DNA from: Mytilus edulis
Taxonomy: Eukaryota; Mollusca; Bivalvia; Mytilida; Mytilidae
Assembly (NCBI RefSeq): GCF_963676685.1
Contig: NC_092348.1
Coordinates: 26,883,386-26,947,385, forward strand
DNA: 64,000 nt
Reading direction: 5' to 3'
Shown: positions 37,501 to 46,500 of the stretch, in pieces
How positions within the stretch are numbered: position 1 is the first letter of the stretch
How the letters are laid out: each line of letters begins with the position of its first letter
Notes under the pieces: model-generated
What the model saw: only the letters and a program-made list of their open reading frames with translations
What the model was told of the DNA's origin: nothing
The model's database searches: none
Position numbers and translations under genes: made by a program

Positions 37501-40500
37501 CTGAGAGGTTAAAATTACAGGTAATCTGATTCTGAAATCAGTGAACCGTAATTTTAGCAACACGGATTAAGATGAAAGGACCATTCACACCTGGATCTGT
37601 TGTTTAATGAACATACTACCTACCATAAAAATGTCCGATTATTCATATCCGACTAGACGGATTAAGACATCCATAAAAATAAGTCCCTACCCGTACTGTA
37701 CCCGCAATCTACTTCTATAAACTAACACTTCTCAATTTAACTCACTTATATCTTCTTCAACATTAGATTTGTACTGCTTTGTTCGTAACTCTTTGTTAGA
37801 CTTATCCAGGTTCATCTGTATAAGAATTCTGCGCCCAATTTAAGTACAACAGATTTGTACGCCATACCTAGTTTTTTTAACATTAGATTTCTGATCGTAG
37901 GCACATTCATGAACCACAGATTTGTATGACATACCTTGTGTGTTCACATGTGTTTTTTTAACAATAGATTTCTGAGCGAAGGCACATTCATGAACCACAG
38001 ATTTGTATGACATACCTTGTGTGTTGACATGTGTTTTTTTTTACAATAGATTTCTGAGCGAAGGCACATCCAAGTAATACAGATTTGTTTGACATACCTT
38101 GTGTGTTGACGTGTTTTTTTTACATTAGATTTCTAAGCAAAGGCCCATTCATGAACCACAGAATTGTTTGACATACCTTGTGAGTTGACATGTGTTTTTT
38201 ACATTAGATTTCTGAGCAAAGACATATCCATGTACAATTACATGTTTGTATAACCTACCTTATGTGTTGACATGTGTTTTTTTACATTAGATTTCTGAGC
38301 AAAGGCACGTCCACATACAATACACTGAAATGGTTTCTCTCCTGTGTGTGCTCTAATGTGTTGTTGTAAATCAAAGTTTTTAGCAAATGCTTTGTCACAG
38401 TACTGACATCTTAACTTTTTCTTCTCTTCAGTTTCGCCAGGTTTTTTTCTCCTTAAAATAGCTGGATCTTCATTAGAGGAAGCGTTGACCATACTAGCTT
38501 GTGCTGATTTCCTACCTGAAATACGTTAATGTCAAAATTAGTAATTTTTTATGCAACTTAGACATGAAAGAAAACCCTACCAAATTTTATTTGTATGCTC
38601 AGAAAAGTCACCAATTTTTGAACTACTTTCATTTATATATTGAGTATTTTGCATTTAGTAACTCAATAAATAATTCAAGTGTTAAAAAGTTAAACTCAAG
38701 GCCATAGAAAAATTCAAAATCAGCATAGATTTTTACTGTGTAATATTTATAGAAACCACAAAAAACGTTCATATTTCAGTTATATGTTTTCAATGTTCAT
38801 GTAGATGAATTGGAATCCAAAGTACAGGTGCCTACCAAAAAACCAATGAATGTTTTCTACAGCTACTGGTATACATGGAGCTTTATTTATCTAGGAACAT
38901 GCTTTCATTGTTTGATCTTTGTTGTCACTGATGAAACATCTGAAGCAATTTCAAATGGTTTGGTTTGTGGTTTTTTCTATTTTTGAAGGTTGCATTTTGA
39001 CCTTCAAATGTCAAATTTTAGGAAACAGAAAAACTCTCTTTAATTGTTTCAAATCTGTCATCTGATGACCTATTCATCCCTTACAGCATAGGTTTTTCTC
39101 ATTGCTGAAGGCTCTTTGTATGTATGATAACCTGTAGTTGGTCATATCCTACAGTCTGTGATTATGGATAGTTTTTCTTATTGCTGAAGGAGCTCTTTAT
39201 ATGTATGATAACCTGTAGTTGGTCATATCCTACAGTCTGTAATTATGGAGTTTTTCTCATTGCTGAAGGCTCTTTATGTGTATGATAACCTGTAGTTAGT
39301 CATATCCTACAGTCTGTGATTATGGATAGTTTTCTCATATGTAATCATACCACATCTCCTTATGTTTATTTTATTAGGTTGTTTTCTCATTATATGTTAA
39401 CAATTATAATGGAACCTCTATGCAATAAAATTTTACTTTGCATTTTCAATTTTTATCTTTACCATATGCATGTTCATGATGTTTTAAATATCTCAAACCT
39501 GATTTTCATTGGTTGTCTTTGTTGATATAATTCTATGTGTTACTCATTTCTTGTTTTTTATATAGATTTATAATAGCTGGTTTTCCCATTTGAATGGTTT
39601 TATAGCTTGTTGTTCAGTGTGAGCCAAGAGACTGTACATTGACCCATAATGGTTTAGTTTTTGCCATTTGTGACATTGATTGTCTCTTAGGCATTCATAC
39701 TACATCTTCTTATATTTATTATAATTTTAAGTTTGCTCTTGTTTTTACAGAAGAACAGTAGTCTTAAGTAATCTGTATAATATTAGTACAAACCAGCTTT
39801 AGTTGGACTTGGTTTAGTCACAGTTTGTGTTATAGGTTTCTCTGGTAGGGCAGTAAACATGACATTCTGTAGTGGAACCTGATTGGCTGTTACAGTACTT
39901 GTAAAGGCAGAGGTAGAAGGTAGTGTGGATGTTGTATTGAGGGCATTCAATATTGTAACATTAGAGGTCCGGGTGTTGAAGGATCCAACTTGTGACAACA
40001 GTGGCCCACTTGCTTGTAGTGCTGCACCTTGTTGCTGTGACAAATAATATATAGGTTAGTCCCTTAAACATGTTAAAATAGATTTAAAATGATTTCAACA
40101 AATGAATGAGACCTACATGTAATCATGACCAAAGAAAGCCTTTTTCACACTACTGGTGACCAACATGTTACAATTTATGTAATATATATAACATATCATC
40201 CCTTGCATCTTTGCATCAAGCTGATATAATGCTAGAAGATCATTTGTGTTCAATGGAAACTGTGTGGACCAAAATGTTGTGCTGCTACAGAGATATTTTG
40301 GTTATCCATTTTACATGTTATACTTTTCACGTTGATAAAAAAAGATAAAATAATAAAATAAAAATGGTGAAATTGTGATTGATAGTTTCAATTGTTTTGA
40401 ATTATTCATAAATTTTGTATTGCTGATCACTTTTCAGAGTTGCAAACTTTCACTATATGCATATTTAATGCCATGTATTTTTTACTAACAAAAAAATAAT

Positions 40501-43500
40501 TTTTCGCAAGTAAGCAGTGAATTAGATGGCCCTGTGAACTTGCTTTAAAAAAATGACACTGTACAGCAATGATACTCAACAATTTGCTGGTGAACTGTCA
40601 AGAAGATTGCATAATTATGATCTGTAAATGATGATGTCTACAGGTCATTGTAACCTTATCATGCTTATAAAATATTTGACATATATATAGTAAATACAAA
40701 TTTTCCTATCTCTATAAAACAATATCTTATTTATATGACTACAATGTAAACAATGACATGTCACCAATTCAAAATATCTCAGTATAACTTACAAGTTGTA
40801 TTGTAGATGCTCCTAGGGTCTGGTCGACACTGGCAAATGACATGAGTTCATCAGTTAACACCATATTTTGTGTGAGGGGAGATTGGGATACAGTGGCATA
40901 GGCAGGTAGGGTACCAGCTTGTGAAAATGGAGCCTACAATATACATGTAATAATAAAAAACAGATAACACCAAGTTTTGTGTGAGAGGAGATTGGAACAC
41001 AGTGGCATAGGTAGAAAGTCTGGAAGCTTGTAATGATGGAGACACCATGTTGTGTGTGAGGGGAGATAGTACATGTAGCATAGGCATACATGTGTTCTAT
41101 CAAATGGTTATGACTGTCCACTTGTTCATGTGTTCTATGACATGGATTTGATTGCCCCTTATTCAAGTATTTTATGACATGAATTTGAATGTTTCTTTTG
41201 TTACATGTGTTATGTGTTTCTATGACAATGTACGTATGACATGGATTTGATGCCCTTTTCATCAAGTGTTCTATGAAATGGATTTGACTGTTTCTTTGTT
41301 CATGCATTCTTTTACAAGGATTTGATTTCCCTTGGTAAAGTGTTCCAGGACATGTTTTTTGTTGCCCCTTGGTCATGTATATGTGTTCTATGACATGGAT
41401 TTGTGCACCTTGGTAATGTGTTCTGTGACATGGCATGTGTTCTATGACATGGATTTGGTTGCCGCTTTGGTCATGTGTTCTACATGTTTTATGCCATGGA
41501 GTTAATTGTCCTATATCTGTTCTGTGTAGACATGATACATGAAGTATTCAGAAGAAAATTAATGTCTCATTTATAATTCCAGCAACCTGAAATATGATAA
41601 ACCAAGTTTAGATAGCTTACTCAAGCAGGGAGTCTTACAAACCTGCACAAGTTGTGAGGCACTGTTAACAAACTGTCTAATACAAACCTGCATGAGTTGT
41701 GGAGCTCTGTTGACTGCTTGGAGTAATGAGTTATGATTAATAACATTCTGGCTTGCACTAAGTTGTCTCTGTAGTACACATCTAGATTGTTTATGATTGA
41801 TGAAGGCTCCCAGTGTAGTAAACTGTCTCTTACATTTCCCACATTGGAAAACATCCTCTTCTTCTCCTGTAAGTTAAACCATCATGTAAATTACGTACAA
41901 TTTGTTTAAATCAAGATATCAAATAACCAAGGATGATTATTAATTTCATTTAGTCTATATAAATAACCTGAATAATCCAGTTGATTAATTATGATCATTA
42001 CCATCACTCCATCATTGTCCATTAACAATCATTACGATCACTCCATCATTGTCCATTAACAATCATTACGATCACTCCATCATTGTCCATTAACAATCAT
42101 TACGATCACTCCATCATTGTCCATTAACAATCATTACGATCACTCCATCGTTGTCCATTAACAATCATTACGATCACTCCATCGTTGTCCATTAACAATC
42201 ATTACGATCACTCCATCGTTGTCCATTAACAATCATTACGATCACTCCATCATTGTCCATAAACAATCAATACGATCACTCCATCATTGTCCATTAACAA
42301 TCATTACGATCACTCCATCATTGTCCATTAACAATCATTACGATCACTCCATGATTGTCCATTAACAATCAATACGATCACTCCATGATTGTCCATTAAC
42401 AATCAATACGATCACTCCATCATTGTCCATTAACAATCAATACGATCACTCCATCATTGTCCATTAACAATCATTACCATCACTCCATCATTGTCCATTA
42501 ACAATCATTACGATCACTCCATGATTGTCCATTAACAATCATTACGATCACTCCATGATTGTCCATTAACAATCATTACGATCACGCCATGATTGTCCAT
42601 TAACAATCATTACGATCACTCCATGATTGTCCATTAACAATCATTACGATCACTCCATCATTGTCCATTAACAATCATTACGATCACTCCATCGTTGTCC
42701 ATTAACAATCATTTTGATCACTCCATCATTGTCCATTAACAATCATTACGATCACTCCATCCTTGTCCATTTACAAATACTTTTTTAACAATTGAAGTGG
42801 ATAAAGGGAACTGAATTATTGGAATTAAGTCTATTAATGTATGAACTTGTCAAATAAAATTATAATGCGACTTTTAAAACATGAGACTTGTTATCACAAG
42901 AGTGCACACGCTGAAATGTCTCGCCTTCTATACTTATCATTGATATTATGTAGATAGTCCTAAGTATATAAGCTTTATTACAACTGTCTCATAAACTTAA
43001 CATTAACCAAGATAACTAAACAAAGACCAATGAACCATGAAAATGAGGTCAAGGTCAGATGAACCATGTCAGGCAGACATGTACAGCTAACAATGCTTCT
43101 ATACAACATATATAGTTGACCTATTACTTATAGTTTAAGAAAAATAGACCAAAACATAAAAACTTAACACTGTGCAATGAACCGTGAAAATGAGGTCAGG
43201 GTCAAAAGAAACCTGCGCTACTGACATAAAGATCATAAAATATTTCCATATACCAAATATAGTTGACCTATGGCATATAGTATTAGATAAAAAGACCAAA
43301 ACTCAAAAACTTAACTTTGACCACTGACTGAACCATGAAAATGAGGTCAAGGTCACATGATATCTGCCCGCTAGACATGTACACCTTACAATCATTCCAT
43401 ACAACAAATATAGTAGACCTATTGCATATAGTATGAAAAAAAACTGACCAAAACACAAAAATTTAACTATAACCACTGAACCATGATAATGAGGTCAAGG

Positions 43501-46500
43501 TCCCATGACATCTGCCCACTAGACATGTACACCTTACAATCATTCCATATAACAAATATAGTAGACCTATTGCATATAGTACGAAAAAAACAGACCAAAA
43601 CACAAAAATTTAACTATAACCACTGAACCATGAAAATGAAGTCAAGGTCAGATGACACCTGCCAGTTGGACATGTACACCTTACAGTCCTTCCATACACC
43701 GAATATACTAGCCCTATTGTTTATAGTATCTGAGATATTGACTTGACCACCAAAACTTAACCTTGTTCACTGATCCATGAAATGGGATCGAGGTCAAGTG
43801 AAAACTGTCTGACAGACATGAGGACCTTGCAAGGTACGCACATATCAAATATAGTTAGCCTATTACTTATAATAAGAGAGAATTCAACATTACAAAAAAT
43901 TTGAACTTTTTTTTCAAGTGGTCACTGAACCATGAAAATGAGGTCAAGGACATTGGACATGTGACTGACGGAAACTTCGTAACATGAGGCATCTATATAC
44001 AAAGTATGAAGCATCCAGGTCTTCCACCTTCTAAAATATAAAGCTTTTAAGAAGTTAGCTAACACCGCCTCCGCCGCCGCCGGATCACTATCCCTATGTC
44101 GAGCTTTCTGCAACAAAAGTTGCAGGCTCGACAAAAATTAAGTAATATTATCTACATGTATTTAACCAAGAGTTTGTTCTTGCTTTATCATTAATCATTT
44201 TCCAAATCTATCAGTTTTTAGTATGGGATTTGGTATTTCTGGGACAAGCACAATGTACATGTACATGTAGCCAGAGCAAACTCGGGTTATGTCTGGGCTA
44301 AAGGCCTTTATGATTGTATAGAACTCATAATACCTATCTCGTTTATCTACAGACCAAATAGGAATGGTATGAATGCCAATGAGACAACTCTTCATACAAA
44401 GTACATTTAGAAAATGATACAAGCCCTTTAGTATGTTCATAATGTTTATTCAATAAACACAACACTGCGACAACAGCTGATTCAGTGTAGGGCATAGAAG
44501 GTTTATCCCCCCCCCTTTTCCTCTTTGACATCCACATTTATTTTAAAATAGTCCATTTTTTTTATATGAAAGTATAAATTACATTTTGGGGGAATCATAC
44601 CCTTCTTTTATGAAATCCTAGGTCCCCCTAACATGTTACATTTTGTAATTGAATCAGGTAGAGTAATGTTTGGGACTCTTAGCAGTGTACCTGGAACCAG
44701 TTGTATATATACATGTATATATGTGGACGTTTGTGCTTTTTTACCTGTAAAACGATGGACATTTGCGTTTCGAATAATATGGACTTTTGCAATTAAAATT
44801 TTGATTCACCTGTATTAAATTGACCAGACATTTGCGCTTTTAACCTATAGTCATCTACAGTCTTACGCTGAGTGGCAGCCCAGACAGCCCAGGCTAATAA
44901 AATTGCTCTCGGGGCTGTAAAAATCATATCTACAGACCAACAGAATCTAACTAAAAATTTTCAAAAATTGAGCTCCGGGCCTGTAGTTTTTATAGTTCAT
45001 CGTGAAGACTGCATCTACCTGTAATTTTAATGAGAAGAAATAATTACGTAAACAAATTTGACTTATATTTGTCATTAGTTCACATTAACACAGACTTAGA
45101 TATGGAGTTTAAATTTATAAACATGAAAGATGGGTAAAGGAAAAAAAATATATGTCATGATGGATTTTTATATCATTTTGATCAAACCTTCATTACTGAA
45201 GACCTTTCATGGAAATGTAGCGTGAAAGATTGTAATGCTAGAATTAAAACGGACCTCACACAGAGACCATGAAAAAAAGTTTGTGCTGCATTGAAATATA
45301 TTGGTGAGGATTATGCATGTTATGTACATCCTAAGGATTAACAGTCTGTAGCCATGGTAGCTAAGGCTGTGTACAGAGTAAAAAGAAAATCTCAACCAAA
45401 TGTGTCTACATCAAGAGAGATGTTCACACTTTCTTTATTATCCCATACAAACAAATATGTCCCACGCCGATATACAACATCAGTTGTTCGACCTGTTAGT
45501 CAAATTTTTACGTCATGCACAGGTATAAAAGTTGTGTTTTTTATCCTATGCAAACATAGGTTTGAACGTAGTTTTCAATTTAGACTTACATATATATATA
45601 TATGCTTAAACAGACATGCAGTAAATGGTAAAGACTACTAAAGTTTCACTAACAACATACCTGTGGCCTGTATAGGCTCTGGTAAAGTTTGGGACTCTAA
45701 CAATGACTGCACTGCTACAGCAGTCTGGCTGTCCATTCCAACTACAATGGAAAACTTCTCATAATCTTTGAATTAAAAGAAAAATTTGTAGAAAAAAATC
45801 TAGTTTGCCACCTGGCAAACAAAAGCATCATCCACTTCAATGAAAGAATGATATAATTCTATATTGTTGCAAATTTTACTAATTATAATGATCATGATGA
45901 TAATGATTATAGACAAACTCATTCATGTGTCATTAACTGGAAATTTATCCACAAAACAGTTTTTTGCTAGCATTTAGCTAGGCATAAACATATTATTTTT
46001 TAATTGAGCATTAGACATGTTAGAGGTGGAAATAACTACATTTGTAGTACCAGAAATCCTTTGCGTGTTTTCAAGCCATTGTTCTCTTTCAAAATTTGTC
46101 TTTTAATGATGTTAAAAAGTTTTCCAATATTTTTCAATCAAATTTTATCTCCTTTTTGTAAATCTGTCCCCTGTGTAGATCTAAGGGTCAAAGCAAAATT
46201 TAATAATCTTTCAGGTCTTCAATTTATCATGACTATTTAAACTTTTTTTTAAATGAATGTCATGAATCAGGATTATGCACAAGTCAAAATAATGTAAAAA
46301 TTATGTCAGACTTCAGCAGTCCGGGAACAGGTTGAAATTAGTGGGGGTTATTAATATAATGATACTTAAAGAAGTGATTTTTGGGAAGGAAATTGAGGTA
46401 TGATACCTTAACAAGTGATTTTTATGTCATTGTCCTAGATTCAGTACAAGGTCATCACCTGAAATGACCCGGTCATCCATCAACACAGATGTTGGTTCTG

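Noticed and set aside
40855..41436. 193-codon minus ORF
   Set aside because: It covers the degenerate ~45-bp tandem repeat, the exon 4 ghost copies and exon 4 itself in another frame; repeats of one short unit explain the open frame.
41996..42772. CRISPR-like direct repeats
   Set aside because: There are no unique spacers: the whole 34-bp unit repeats, and the locus is an animal intron.
43922..44134. 70-codon minus ORF
   Set aside because: Lies in the 3' end of the HINE-like element, including its GCC run and terminal hairpin.
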